The notes under the pieces were generated by a model. That model was not told the DNA's origin, did not search any database, and saw nothing but the letters and a program-made list of their open reading frames with translations. The position numbers were made by a program, and so were the translations under genes. Positions 1 to 8,638 of a stretch of 64,000 bases of DNA are shown in pieces (within the stretch, counting starts at the first letter, position 1; each line of letters begins with the position of its first letter). Origin of the DNA: Atopobacter sp. AH10 (GTDB lineage Bacteria; Bacillota; Bacilli; Lactobacillales; Aerococcaceae); the NCBI RefSeq assembly GCF_003664595.1, contig NZ_QXPZ01000032.1:1-64000 (forward strand), in the 5' to 3' direction.

Positions 1-165
1 CAAACACCATAAAATTAGGATTTGTACGACTTAAGCTCGTTATTGGTTGGGGAATTCAGGATTAGAACAAGAAGGCTACTTAGACTGCTCTATTATCGAT
101 TTAAAAACATCCCAAAATTAAAGCTGACCACAGTAGCAAGTAAAAAAATATCCCCCTAATAGTGA

Positions 166-198
166 ACTACCCCCTATCCGTTCAAGATAGGGGGTAGT
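166..198 (-). terminator. Terminator-like hairpin downstream of tdh
   Basis: A perfect 13-bp stem (ACTACCCCCTATC at 166-178 against GATAGGGGGTAGT at 186-198) lies just beyond the tdh stop codon. On the minus strand it is followed about 20 nt later by a run of T, so it probably ends the kbl-tdh transcript. The T run is not immediately adjacent to the stem, which lowers certainty. Confidence 0.6.
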
Positions 199-239
199 CC
201 ATTTATTAAGGGAAGAACCTTTCAAAGAAGTTATCTCTA

Positions 240-1208
240 TTAAAATTTAGCTTCATCACCTAGTTTAATCCGCAATTTTTCGAGCATGTCAACTGTCATC
301 TTATCGAGATCATACTTAGGAGAGAAGTCCCATTCTTCTTTAGCACAAGATACATCGAGGGAATTTGGCCAAGAGTCTGCAATCCCTTGACGAACAGGGT
401 CTACATCATAATCCATGGTAAAGTTTGGCATCACTTTTTGAATCGATGCTTTGATTTCTTCTGGTTCGAAACTCATAGCAGAGATATTGAAAGCATTCCG
501 ATGTTTCAAGCGAGATGGATCTGCATTCAGCAAATCTACAATAGCATCAATAGCATCCGGCATGTACATCATATCCATTTTCGTTCCTTTACCAATAAAG
601 GAATCGTAATGTCCCTTCTTCAAAGCTTCGTAGTAAATATCTACCGCATAGTCCGTCGTCCCACCACCTGGCAAGGTCTTGTAAGAAATCAAACCTGGGA
701 AGCGAACTCCACGTGTATCTACTCCAAAACGTTTATGGTAGTAATCACAGAGCAATTCGCCAGAAACTTTGGTCACCCCATACATAGTTGTTGGGCGTTG
801 AATGGTGTCCTGTGGCGTGTTATCAGCAGGAGTAGATGGCCCGAAAGCGCCAATTGAACTTGGAGTAAAGAAGAGCAGCTTTAATTCACGAGCAACTTCT
901 AAAGCATTTTCTAGCCCACCCATATTTAAGTCCCAAGCAAATTTAGGTTTAGCTTCAGCTACTGCAGATAGCAAGGCTGCCAAGTGAACCAAGGTATCTA
1001 CATGGTTATCTTCTGCAATCTTCTTGAATTTCTCATAATCTGTTACGTCTAAGATTTCAAAGTGCCCTTCAGTTAAAATAGGGCTCCCAGCTTCTGGTTG
1101 TCGAACATCAGTTGCAATAACATTTTCAGCGCCTAAATCTTTGCGTAAACGTTCAACTAATTCTGAACCTATTTGGCCTAGGCAGCCAGTGATCATTACT
1201 TTTTTCAT
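240..1208 (-). CDS. tdh: L-threonine 3-dehydrogenase, SDR (epimerase-like) type
   Basis: NAD-dependent cytoplasmic enzyme that oxidises L-threonine to 2-amino-3-ketobutyrate. It belongs to the extended short-chain dehydrogenase type, not the zinc-containing type of E. coli. The Rossmann motif GxxGxxG is at residues 8-14, Asp34 sits where the NAD ribose is normally bound, and Tyr143/Lys147 (YGVTK) are the catalytic pair. The length of 322 residues is normal. The start has a GGGAG ribosome binding site. It follows kbl by 18 bp, and Kbl consumes its product, so the pair forms a threonine-to-glycine operon. The family is shared with sugar epimerases, but the kbl neighbour makes the threonine role secure. 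Confidence 0.93.
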   Translation of the reverse strand: MKKVMITGCLGQIGSELVERLRKDLGAENVIATDVRQPEAGSPILTEGHFEILDVTDYEKFKKIAEDNHVDTLVHLAALLSAVAEAKPKFAWDLNMGGLENALEVARELKLLFFTPSSIGAFGPSTPADNTPQDTIQRPTTMYGVTKVSGELLCDYYHKRFGVDTRGVRFPGLISYKTLPGGGTTDYAVDIYYEALKKGHYDSFIGKGTKMDMMYMPDAIDAIVDLLNADPSRLKHRNAFNISAMSFEPEEIKASIQKVMPNFTMDYDVDPVRQGIADSWPNSLDVSCAKEEWDFSPKYDLDKMTVDMLEKLRIKLGDEAKF

Positions 1209-1226
1209 GAAGAAAGCTCCCTTCTA

Positions 1227-2417
1227 TTAAATGAGCTTCAATTCTTTACCGACTTTTTCATAAATAGCCACTGCCCGATCCAGCATTTCTTTTGTATGAG
1301 CAGCGTTAGGCATATTACGTACACGACCAGTGCCTAATGGTACAGTAGGGTAAACGATTGGTTTAACGTATACGCCTTCTTCAATCAAACGAGCCGCAAA
1401 TTTTTGGGTCGCATTTTCATCTCCCAGAATAACTGGTGTGATAGGGGTTTCAGAATTTCCAATATCATACCCAATCTTCTTCAATTCTGCCTTGAAGTAG
1501 TTAGCATTATCCCATAATTTTTCAACAATAGATGGATTTTCCATCAACATTTCAATGGATTTCTTAGCTGCAGCTGCTGCCCCAGGAGTTAAAGAAGTAG
1601 AGAAGAGGAATGGACGAGCTTGGGACTTCAACCAGTCAATTAATTTTTGAGAACCAGCTACATAGCCACCAACAACCCCAACTGCTTTAGAAAGGGTACC
1701 AATTTGCATATTGATGCGTTTTTCACAGCCAAAGTGTTTAACCGTCCCATGTCCATGACCCATAACGCCTGAACCATGCGCATCATCAACATAGCTAATT
1801 AAGCCGTATTCTTCACAGATATCTGCAATTTCTGGAATCTTAGCCAAGTCCCCATCCATTGAGAATACCCCATCAGTAACATACATAATCTTCTTATATT
1901 CGCCACTTTCAATAGCAGCTTTAGCTTTTTCGCGCAAATCGTCCATATCTTGGTGTTTTACACGAATAATCTTAGCGCCAGATAGACGGCAACCATCTAT
2001 GATAGAAGCGTGATTCAATTCATCAGAAAGGATAGCATCCCCCTTCTTCATCACTGCTGGAATAGCCCCCATGTTGCAGTTGAATCCAGATTGGAAGGCA
2101 ATAGCCGCTTCTGTTCCTTTAAATTCTGCTAATTTCTTTTCTAAATCGATGTGAATTTGCAAGGTCCCGTTAATCGTCCGAACAGCCCCTGCACCGACCC
2201 CATATTCTTCAGTTGCTTTGTTTGCAACTTCAATGAGTTCTTCACGAGTTGCCATGCCAAGGTAATTATTGGAAGCTAAGTTCACCAACTTTTTACCTTC
2301 AATTTCAATTTCAGGTCCGTTAGCGCCACTGAGCACATCAATGGTGTTATAAAGGCCTTTTTCCTTTAAATCAGATAGACTTGTGTCTAAAAATTCTTCC
2401 AAATCCATTGCACGCAT
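1227..2417 (-). CDS. kbl: Glycine C-acetyltransferase (2-amino-3-ketobutyrate CoA ligase)
   Basis: PLP enzyme that cleaves 2-amino-3-ketobutyrate with CoA to glycine and acetyl-CoA, the second step of threonine degradation. With the start chosen here the protein has 396 residues, the usual length. His136, Asp211 and His214 lie in alpha-oxoamine synthase motifs (NHAS, DDAH), and Lys244 in TLSKAVG is the expected PLP Schiff-base lysine. An upstream in-frame ATG would add 13 residues, but the ATG at 2417 is preceded by GGAGG at ideal spacing. It is cotranscribed with tdh and divergent from a threonine exporter. Confidence 0.95.
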   Translation of the reverse strand: MRAMDLEEFLDTSLSDLKEKGLYNTIDVLSGANGPEIEIEGKKLVNLASNNYLGMATREELIEVANKATEEYGVGAGAVRTINGTLQIHIDLEKKLAEFKGTEAAIAFQSGFNCNMGAIPAVMKKGDAILSDELNHASIIDGCRLSGAKIIRVKHQDMDDLREKAKAAIESGEYKKIMYVTDGVFSMDGDLAKIPEIADICEEYGLISYVDDAHGSGVMGHGHGTVKHFGCEKRINMQIGTLSKAVGVVGGYVAGSQKLIDWLKSQARPFLFSTSLTPGAAAAAKKSIEMLMENPSIVEKLWDNANYFKAELKKIGYDIGNSETPITPVILGDENATQKFAARLIEEGVYVKPIVYPTVPLGTGRVRNMPNAAHTKEMLDRAVAIYEKVGKELKLI

Positions 2418-2495
2418 ATCGATTCCTCCATTACTCATTTTATTAGCCAAGATCACCAGCAGACAGTCACTGTTAACGATCAGCTAACCATGAAT

Positions 2496-2524
2496 AGAAT
2501 ACTCTAACTTGTTACCGTTTTCAA
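2496..2524 (-). promoter_or_regulatory. Sigma-A-like promoter of kbl-tdh
   Basis: TTGAAA (2519-2524) and TATTCT (2496-2501) are separated by 17 bp on the minus strand, about 80 bp upstream of the kbl start. The spacing is ideal and both hexamers are close to consensus. Confidence 0.65.
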
Positions 2525-2554
2525 GCTATCAAATCAAAAACTTCACAATTTAAT

Positions 2555-2568
2555 AAACTTATAAGTTT
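2555..2568. promoter_or_regulatory. Palindromic operator candidate in the tdh-kbl/thrE divergent region
   Basis: AAACTTATAAGTTT is a perfect 14-bp palindrome about 30 bp upstream of the kbl -35 box in the roughly 400-bp divergent region 2418-2817. The position suits a repressor or activator site, but the sequence is AT-rich and could be chance. The rest of the region shows only the two promoters. Confidence 0.35.
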
Positions 2569-2787
2569 TCCGAAAAAAGTCCACTCCCTAATCTTTTATT
2601 ATAGCGCTAGGAATACTAGAATACTCCTATCACATTTATGCTATTTATAGCCTTATCTTTTATGAGAAAATTAATTTTTGCTCATACTCCAATCTTAACT
2701 TTTCAACGCTTATCTTTCCTTATTTACCCTCAACTAGAATTTTTCGATATTTACTTCTATCTTTTCTTATTTTGCCTTCTTCCATGC

Positions 2788-2812
2788 TATAATGACAGTA
2801 TATTTAGGAGGT
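2788..2812 (+). promoter_or_regulatory. -10 element and ribosome binding site of the threonine/serine exporter genes
   Basis: TATAAT at 2788-2793 is a perfect -10 hexamer. No good -35 box is visible 17 bp upstream, which could mean dependence on an activator. AGGAGGT at 2806-2812 is a strong ribosome binding site five bases before the ATG at 2818. Confidence 0.5.
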
Positions 2813-2817
2813 AAATC

Positions 2818-3585
2818 ATGCCGTTCGAAAATCCCAGACGTTTAATGGCCACAGCTATCTTGGCCGGCCGTATTTTGATGGAAAATAACGCCGAAACCTA
2901 TCGTGTAGAAGAGACGATTACTCATATCCTTTCTGTTGGACATTTTGAAAGTGTCGAAGTCCTAGCAATTGGTTCAGGGCTCATTGTGACCATCGATGAC
3001 CCTTCCATCTCTTCTTTAACAAAAGTCAAACGCTTGAGAAAGTTAGAAACCAATCTTTCTAAAATAAACCAAGTGAATCGCATTTCTCGCTTACTTGCAG
3101 AAGGTGAACTGACCGTTAACGAAGCCTATCTTAAACTCCTACAAACCGATATGAAATCCTTATCCGACCGTGTCAAAGACTTTGGCCTCCTTGCCATGAT
3201 TGGCGGTTTCGCTATGTTCTTTAGCGGTCAAATCAACGAAGCCTTAGTCGCCGTCCCTTCTGGTTTATGGCTACTTCTCGTCAACCGCATCTCTAGGCGG
3301 CTTCATATCAATGAGTTTATCTCAAACGTTTTAGCTGTTACCTTAATGTCTACGAGCATCATTCTTCTCCGGTATTTCCTACCCTTCCAGTTCGATGAAG
3401 GATTAGCTATTGTCGGGATCATCATGCCTCTTGTCCCTGGAACAGCTATTACTAATGCTATTCGTGATACGCTAAGGCAAGATTATTTATCCGGTTCTAC
3501 CCGTATGGCAGGAGCTTTTGTCACTGCACTATCTGTGGCTATTGGCGTCGCCTTGGCTTTCTTTTTAACGAAAGGAGTGGTTTAG
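2818..3585 (+). CDS. Threonine/serine exporter ThrE, N-terminal half (YjjP/DUF1212 family)
   Basis: First half of a two-gene threonine/serine exporter in the cytoplasmic membrane. Residues 1 to about 115 are hydrophilic and include the family region beginning MATAILAGRILMENNAETYRVEETI. From about residue 120 there are several hydrophobic segments. The gene abuts the next gene (TAG directly followed by ATG), which supplies the C-terminal membrane half; in Corynebacterium ThrE the two are one polypeptide. Being divergent from threonine degradation genes supports threonine or serine as substrate. The exact substrate is inferred from family and context. Confidence 0.85.
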   Translation: MPFENPRRLMATAILAGRILMENNAETYRVEETITHILSVGHFESVEVLAIGSGLIVTIDDPSISSLTKVKRLRKLETNLSKINQVNRISRLLAEGELTVNEAYLKLLQTDMKSLSDRVKDFGLLAMIGGFAMFFSGQINEALVAVPSGLWLLLVNRISRRLHINEFISNVLAVTLMSTSIILLRYFLPFQFDEGLAIVGIIMPLVPGTAITNAIRDTLRQDYLSGSTRMAGAFVTALSVAIGVALAFFLTKGVV

Positions 3586-4038
3586 ATGACTATCGTTCTT
3601 CAAATTCTTGGCGCTTGTATCGGTTCTTTCTCGGCTTGCCTCGTCTTTGAAGCACCTAGGACTTCATGGACCATCAACGCCCTATTAGGCGGAATTGGTT
3701 GGGCTATTTATTTATACCTAGCTAACAGTTTTTCTGTAGCTGCCGCCACCTATATGGCCAGTCTCATCGTTGCTATTTGGTCCCATCTAAACGCTAGGTG
3801 GTTCAAAGCCCCAGTAACCGTCTTTTTCATCCCTGCCTTCTTTCCTTTTGTACCAGGTGCCGGCATGTACCGTACCGTTTATGCCTTTATCAACTCAACC
3901 GTTTATGCTGGATTACAAGAATTGATCCAAACTTTAGCGATTGCCATTATGATAGCTTTAGCCATCTTTACTTCCGATGCTATGTTCAAAGTTTTGAATC
4001 AATATTTTCCTATTAAATTAAGCAAATCTAAATCCTAA
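3586..4038 (+). CDS. Threonine/serine exporter ThrE, C-terminal half (YjjB/DUF3815 family)
   Basis: A 150-residue membrane protein made almost entirely of hydrophobic segments, matching the C-terminal membrane half of ThrE-type exporters. Conserved-looking features are ARWFKAPVTVFFIPAFFPFVPG around residues 70-90 and a glycine-rich first helix. Its ATG follows the stop of the partner gene with no gap, so translation is probably coupled and gives equal amounts of both halves. A strong terminator follows at 4158. Confidence 0.85.
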   Translation: MTIVLQILGACIGSFSACLVFEAPRTSWTINALLGGIGWAIYLYLANSFSVAAATYMASLIVAIWSHLNARWFKAPVTVFFIPAFFPFVPGAGMYRTVYAFINSTVYAGLQELIQTLAIAIMIALAIFTSDAMFKVLNQYFPIKLSKSKS

Positions 4039-4057
4039 AGTCATTCCCATACAAGCT

Positions 4058-4118
4058 AAATCCCCCCAAAATTTATCCAATGCTCAAAAGGAATGGTGGA
4101 CAAATTTTGGGGGAATTT
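4058..4118. repeat. Imperfect 21-bp inverted repeat without T tract
   Basis: The left arm (4058-4078) and right arm (4098-4118) pair over about 21 bp with one or two mismatches and close a 19-nt loop. Both arms contain a run of Cs or Gs next to AAAATTT. No T run follows, so it is not a typical intrinsic terminator. It sits just before the real terminator at 4158 and could protect the mRNA 3' end. Confidence 0.5.
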
Positions 4119-4157
4119 AGGATACAACTAAGTCTCTACTCTAGCTAATTCAAATAA

Positions 4158-4205
4158 GCGAGTATAAAGGTTGTTCAATCAACCTCTATACTCGCTTTTT
4201 ATTTT
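4158..4205 (+). terminator. Intrinsic terminator after the ThrE genes
   Basis: GCGAGTATA (4158-4166) pairs with TATACTCGC (4187-4195), extended inward by AGGTTG/CAACCT, and is followed by TTTTTATTTT. It ends the plus-strand exporter transcript and may also limit the converging ABC operon. Confidence 0.85.
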
Positions 4206-4246
4206 GTCAGAGCCGAAGAATCCAAGCTCTATCTCTTCTATTTATT

Positions 4247-4963
4247 CTAAAGAATAGATCCAGCTTCTTTTTGGCCGATTCTCTTTTTTTGATAAAGATA
4301 GATACCGTAACTAATCAGAAACCAAGCCAAAAGAACGATCGCATCATGCAAACAGTGCGACTTATCCCCGTAAAAAGCTGCTAACCAACCGCTTAAGGGT
4401 AAAAGTTGAGCCAGTTCTTTTAGGATAGGAGGATACTGGTCTATCGGAATAAGTGCACCACTTAAAACTAAGGCAGATCCTGACAGGAGATTGCTCATAA
4501 AATACGGATTTTCCATTCGCCAAGCTATAACAAAAGCTGCAAAACCTAGAACTAATCCGGATAACAGTAAGAAAGGTAAATACATCACTGCCTGTAGTAA
4601 TAAGTCAATCCCTGCTCCAAAAAGGCCTAAAAGGGCAAGGTTAATCAAGGATAGTGCTAAGGAAACTACTGCAGAAACAAAGATCTGACTAAACCAATAA
4701 TAGGAACTCCCCCCTAAACTAATCACATACCTATCTACCCCTCTAAAACGATTGTCCACCAAGAGGCCAGATAGGCTGGACATAGCCACCATACAGGCCG
4801 AAACAAGCACGGAACTAACAGCAACTTGGTAAGAAAAATCTGACGCATATTGGGCATAAATTAAGGCTAGAAGAAGAACATCTATCATCGGCAGTAGCAC
4901 AAAATGGAGCAGACGACTAGCCCAAGTCTCTAAAATGTCTATAGAAGAAAACACAAGCTTCAT
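4247..4963 (-). CDS. ABC-2 type transporter permease
   Basis: A 238-residue membrane protein with about six hydrophobic segments and no other recognisable domain. It is the last gene of a three-gene unit with another permease and an ATPase, and its ATG overlaps the stop of the upstream permease by four bases (ATGA), so the two are translationally coupled. ABC-2 permeases of this size usually act in efflux of drugs, peptides or lipids. The substrate cannot be read from the sequence. Confidence 0.75.
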   Translation of the reverse strand: MKLVFSSIDILETWASRLLHFVLLPMIDVLLLALIYAQYASDFSYQVAVSSVLVSACMVAMSSLSGLLVDNRFRGVDRYVISLGGSSYYWFSQIFVSAVVSLALSLINLALLGLFGAGIDLLLQAVMYLPFLLLSGLVLGFAAFVIAWRMENPYFMSNLLSGSALVLSGALIPIDQYPPILKELAQLLPLSGWLAAFYGDKSHCLHDAIVLLAWFLISYGIYLYQKKRIGQKEAGSIL

Positions 4964-5712
4964 AAGCCTATCCCTCCCAACTGACCACTTTTACGTGCTT
5001 CACGGAATAAATATCTCGATAAAATAATACTCCCTGCCCCCCATAGAAAAAGACTAAAGAAATAAGCAGCCAAATCAACGAAAGAAAATCTCCCTGAAGA
5101 AGTCAGCCATTGAATTGGTAGCGAAATAGGGATGACAAAGTGCCCAATTTTTTCAACAATCATCCACTTTCCTGGCAAATGGAATAGACCTGAGAAAAAT
5201 AAGATGGGCAAGGTGACGATATCTTCATAGACCAAAGCTCGTGGCGTTAACACAAAAATACCTGCAATAGCTAAATCTAAAATTACCGCTCCTATCCATA
5301 GAGCCAAAACAGCGCCTACGAAAGCTAGAAAAGAAGCAATCGACACATTTAATCCCATTATTGAGCCCAATAGATAGGCCAATGGAAAGGGGAGCAGGCC
5401 GAAACTAGCTGCTGGAATGACTACTGCGGCTAGGGATAATTGATCACTGATCCGATTATTCAATAAATACAATAAGGTGCCTTGAGAGCGTTGAAAACCA
5501 ATACTTCCACAAGCGGTCGTCCCACAAGACCATAAACCAAAAACTGCCGCACGCCTCCATAAATACGGATCATCCAAAGTCCCTCCAGCATAAGCAGCTA
5601 GATATTGGAGCAAGAGCAAGGAAACCGTAGACGTTAACATCAACCACACAAAATAGGAATTTCTAGAAAAAAGTTTTAAATGAAAAGCGACAATTTCAAT
5701 AAAATTTTTCAT
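4960..5712 (-). CDS. ABC-2 type transporter permease
   Basis: A 250-residue membrane protein with about six hydrophobic stretches, the second membrane subunit of this exporter. A charged amphipathic N-terminus (MKNFIEIVAFHLKLFSRNSYF) precedes the first helix, as in many ABC-2 permeases. It starts 10 bp after the ATPase stop and overlaps the next permease. A heterodimeric membrane domain with one ATPase is the likely arrangement. Sequence similarity to the second permease is weak by eye. Function as an exporter is inferred from family only. Confidence 0.75.
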   Translation of the reverse strand: MKNFIEIVAFHLKLFSRNSYFVWLMLTSTVSLLLLQYLAAYAGGTLDDPYLWRRAAVFGLWSCGTTACGSIGFQRSQGTLLYLLNNRISDQLSLAAVVIPAASFGLLPFPLAYLLGSIMGLNVSIASFLAFVGAVLALWIGAVILDLAIAGIFVLTPRALVYEDIVTLPILFFSGLFHLPGKWMIVEKIGHFVIPISLPIQWLTSSGRFSFVDLAAYFFSLFLWGAGSIILSRYLFREARKSGQLGGIGL

Positions 5713-5722
5713 TGGCTCACCT

Positions 5723-6490
5723 CTACTTCCGGCGTAGTTTTGGAGCTAAAGCCAAGTAGGACTCTTCTAAAGTCGCCGGACGATCGATATGACTAACTTG
5801 AGAAAGTCGAACAATGGAGTCAATGTCACCTTCGTGGAAAACCTCTCCCGCACCGATTAAAACAACTCGATCAGCCAAAGCTTCCACTTCTGTCATCGTG
5901 TGGCTAGTCAATAATACAGGTATTTGCTCTTCATCTGTTAAACGCCGAATAATCAGCCGTATATTTCTAGAAATCTCCACATCCAGTCCACTCGTTGGTT
6001 CATCAAGAAGCAGGACGTCAGGACGACCTAGTAGCGCTCTCGCAATATGCAAACGTTGCCTCATCCCTCTTGAAAACTCACGAACCTTCTTTTGACGAAC
6101 ATCTTTTAACTCCACTAATCCCAACACACGGTCTACTTCGCTGATTCGTTCCTGTTTACTTAACTGGTTTAATCTGGCAAAAAAGTGTAAATTTTCCTCT
6201 GCACTCGCATTGCCATAAAAGCCCAATTCTCCCCCTAGAACTAACCCAATTCTATGCTCTTTTCTCGACTGCTCATTCAACTTCTCATCATCAATATAAA
6301 TTTCCCCTGCATCTGGAGTCAATAAGCCCGCAATCATTTGGACTGTCGTCGTTTTACCTGCCCCATTTGGACCAAGCAAAGCCACAATTTCTCCGGAGTG
6401 CACCTTTAACGAAATATCTTTAACAGCTTGGAAAAGTTCTTGCCCTTTCCCAAAACTCTTCTTTAAATGTTCTAAACTAATCCTTGTCAT
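5723..6490 (-). CDS. ABC transporter ATP-binding protein (ABC-2 exporter type)
   Basis: Cytoplasmic ATPase that powers the two following permeases. Walker A GPNGAGKT is at residues 40-47, the signature is the variant SRGMRQ at 140-145 typical of CcmA/NatA-type ATPases rather than LSGGQ, and Walker B LLLDEP is at 160-165. The length of 255 residues is normal. It is first in the operon. No regulator or immunity-like gene is adjacent, so the exported substrate is unknown. Confidence 0.9.
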   Translation of the reverse strand: MTRISLEHLKKSFGKGQELFQAVKDISLKVHSGEIVALLGPNGAGKTTTVQMIAGLLTPDAGEIYIDDEKLNEQSRKEHRIGLVLGGELGFYGNASAEENLHFFARLNQLSKQERISEVDRVLGLVELKDVRQKKVREFSRGMRQRLHIARALLGRPDVLLLDEPTSGLDVEISRNIRLIIRRLTDEEQIPVLLTSHTMTEVEALADRVVLIGAGEVFHEGDIDSIVRLSQVSHIDRPATLEESYLALAPKLRRK

Positions 6491-6694
6491 CTTTATCCTC
6501 TTCTCGCCATCTATAGCGACTCACTTGCTGATTTTTATAGAATCCCTTAACAGGATCTGAATAATCTTCCTCCTCTATTTCCTATAGAGAATATGGCACA
6601 CAAGTTAGCAAACTTTTAACGGCTATTAGCTATTATTTATAAGAAAGACTAGAAAGTTCTTTCTATCTTCTTTTTCCTTAAAACGGCATAAATC

Positions 6695-8638
6695 TTAGTT
6701 AGTATTTTCTTTCATCACACGATCCTTATGTGCTTTTTTGAGCGCTTTATAGGCTTTCTTTGAGCCCCGCAGTAAATCTTTATCTTGCTTATAATCTTTA
6801 TAGGCCATAAACAAGCGTTTCATATCATAATTTTCCGGATACAAGTCTTTTGCCGCAATGCTCAACTTCACCCGCTTCTTTAGGACTTCTTTTTTGTCCC
6901 CATTCACATCAACCCAAATGTAATCCTTTTTATCTGACAAGCGATAAACAAGGCCAAAGTTTTGGCTATCATTCAAATAAACCCGATCACCTGGATGAAA
7001 GTCCTCTAGATTTTCAGTCTTTATTTCTTCATCTTCACTATTGATATAATCAAAATTCTTCACTGGGGCATGATTCTCATAATCCATCAATAAATCACTG
7101 TAAGCAAACTCCTTTGCTCGATCGATAATCTCTTCTTTCAAATGCACTTTATGCGCCAGCCAAAAGGCATTACTTTCCCCTGTTTCCCCCATCATCAACT
7201 GATAACTTGGTTCAAGGGTATCCATATTAAAACCCATGGCAGCCGTTTCAAAAGCTGGATGTTTTTGAGCAAATTCCTTTATTTCCCCATAGTGGGTTGA
7301 TGTTATAGAAAGGCTTCCCTTTAAATAAAAGCTCTCTAACAAGGCATTGGATAAAGCAGCGCCTTCTTTAGGATCAGTTCCGCTCCCAATTTCATCAACC
7401 ACTATTAAGCTATAAGGACCGGCTTCTCTTATATACTCTGCCAACTCAGTCAGATGTGCTGAAAAAGTACTCAGAGAATTGCTAATGCTCTGCTCATCCC
7501 CAATAGAGACAAATATTTGCTGAAATACAGGCAATACCGTTTCAGATCCACATGAAATCAACAATCCAGACTGAGCCATCAGTTGAGCTAAGACTAAAGT
7601 TTTCAACACAATAGTCTTACCACCTGCATTAGGTCCTGTGACCACTAAAGCTCGATTGCTTTTCCCAATATGCAAACTCAAGGGAACTGGATTTTTTAGG
7701 TAAGGGTGACAAACACGATCTAATTGCACATAATCATCTAGGCGTATCTTTGGTTCTTTCCCATCCATCTGCTTAGCTAATTTAGACCTTGCCATAATCG
7801 TTTCAAGAACAACAATTGCTTCTAAACTTTGTTCAATCGGCTGTATATATTGATAAATCTCATCCGACAAGTCTGATAAAATTCGGTAAGTTTCTGCCTG
7901 CTCCTGTCCTCTTAAATCCGTCAACTCTTGGCTTATTTTTGAGATAGAAAGAGGTTCCATATAGACGGTTAAACCCTTATTTGATTCTTCCACTAAATGA
8001 CCTGGGAATTTATTCTTAAAAGAAGCTTTTACTGGTAGGGTATATTGCTCATTTTTCTTGACAACTATAGCTTCCTGTAATAAAGATTGATAGCGAGGAT
8101 CCTTAAGCATTTTCTTTAAGCGATTCTGAACGTCGTCCTCTTTTTGGCGAATAGCCAGGCGTATTTTTTTCAAGGTACGACTAGCCTCATCGTTCAATCT
8201 TCCCCCACGAATTTTGCTATACACAGCTTCTTCTAAGTTAACATATTCGCCAATGACTTGAGCATAGCGCGACAATATAGGCACTAAGGATTGATTTTTT
8301 TCAAAGAAACGTTTCCCCATACGGCAAGATCGTAAAAAATCAGCTAACTGAAGTAATTCCCCGCACTCTAACACATAGCCTTTGATCAACTTATTTAACA
8401 AATGATGGACATCAGCTAAGCTCAAAAAAGGTAAATGTTGCCCACTATTTAATAACTGTAGTCCTTCCGATGTTTCAGCTAATCTTTTTTGGACAATTTT
8501 CGGATCTGTAGATGGCTTGAGATCCTCTAGTTGGCGTTTCCCCTCTTGCGATTGGGCTAAATGAGATAAGTCGGACAAGACTCTATCAAAGTCAACTTTA
8601 TGATATAAATCATTCGTGTTTTTGATATAATAATTCAA
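6695..8638 (-). CDS. MutS-family ATPase related to MutS2 but without Smr domain
   Basis: DNA-binding ATPase of the MutS superfamily. Residues about 1-300 resemble the MutS2 core and lever helices. Walker A GPNAGGKT is at 335-342, Walker B LIVVDEIGSGTD starts at 411, and the STHYGE motif follows. It ends at 647 residues, whereas MutS2 is near 780 and carries a C-terminal Smr nuclease; here the tail is a short beta-rich and then lysine-rich region. The start codon is TTG at 8638, supported by AAGGAG eight bases upstream inside the preceding gene; the two genes overlap by four bases (TTGA). Role uncertain: MutS2-like proteins act in recombination control or stalled-ribosome rescue, not mismatch repair. 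Confidence 0.8.
   Translation of the reverse strand: MNYYIKNTNDLYHKVDFDRVLSDLSHLAQSQEGKRQLEDLKPSTDPKIVQKRLAETSEGLQLLNSGQHLPFLSLADVHHLLNKLIKGYVLECGELLQLADFLRSCRMGKRFFEKNQSLVPILSRYAQVIGEYVNLEEAVYSKIRGGRLNDEASRTLKKIRLAIRQKEDDVQNRLKKMLKDPRYQSLLQEAIVVKKNEQYTLPVKASFKNKFPGHLVEESNKGLTVYMEPLSISKISQELTDLRGQEQAETYRILSDLSDEIYQYIQPIEQSLEAIVVLETIMARSKLAKQMDGKEPKIRLDDYVQLDRVCHPYLKNPVPLSLHIGKSNRALVVTGPNAGGKTIVLKTLVLAQLMAQSGLLISCGSETVLPVFQQIFVSIGDEQSISNSLSTFSAHLTELAEYIREAGPYSLIVVDEIGSGTDPKEGAALSNALLESFYLKGSLSITSTHYGEIKEFAQKHPAFETAAMGFNMDTLEPSYQLMMGETGESNAFWLAHKVHLKEEIIDRAKEFAYSDLLMDYENHAPVKNFDYINSEDEEIKTENLEDFHPGDRVYLNDSQNFGLVYRLSDKKDYIWVDVNGDKKEVLKKRVKLSIAAKDLYPENYDMKRLFMAYKDYKQDKDLLRGSKKAYKALKKAHKDRVMKENTN

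Noticed and set aside
3-62. Short open frame at the left edge (ends TAG at 60-62) that might be the tail of an upstream plus-strand gene
   Set aside because: Only 19 codons visible, no recognisable motif; cannot be told from chance.
6491-6694. Possible frameshifted Smr domain after the MutS-like gene, which would make it a broken MutS2
   Set aside because: Only 200 bp remain before the next gene and I saw no Smr-like motif; the tail of the protein ends in its own basic segment, so the short form seems genuine.
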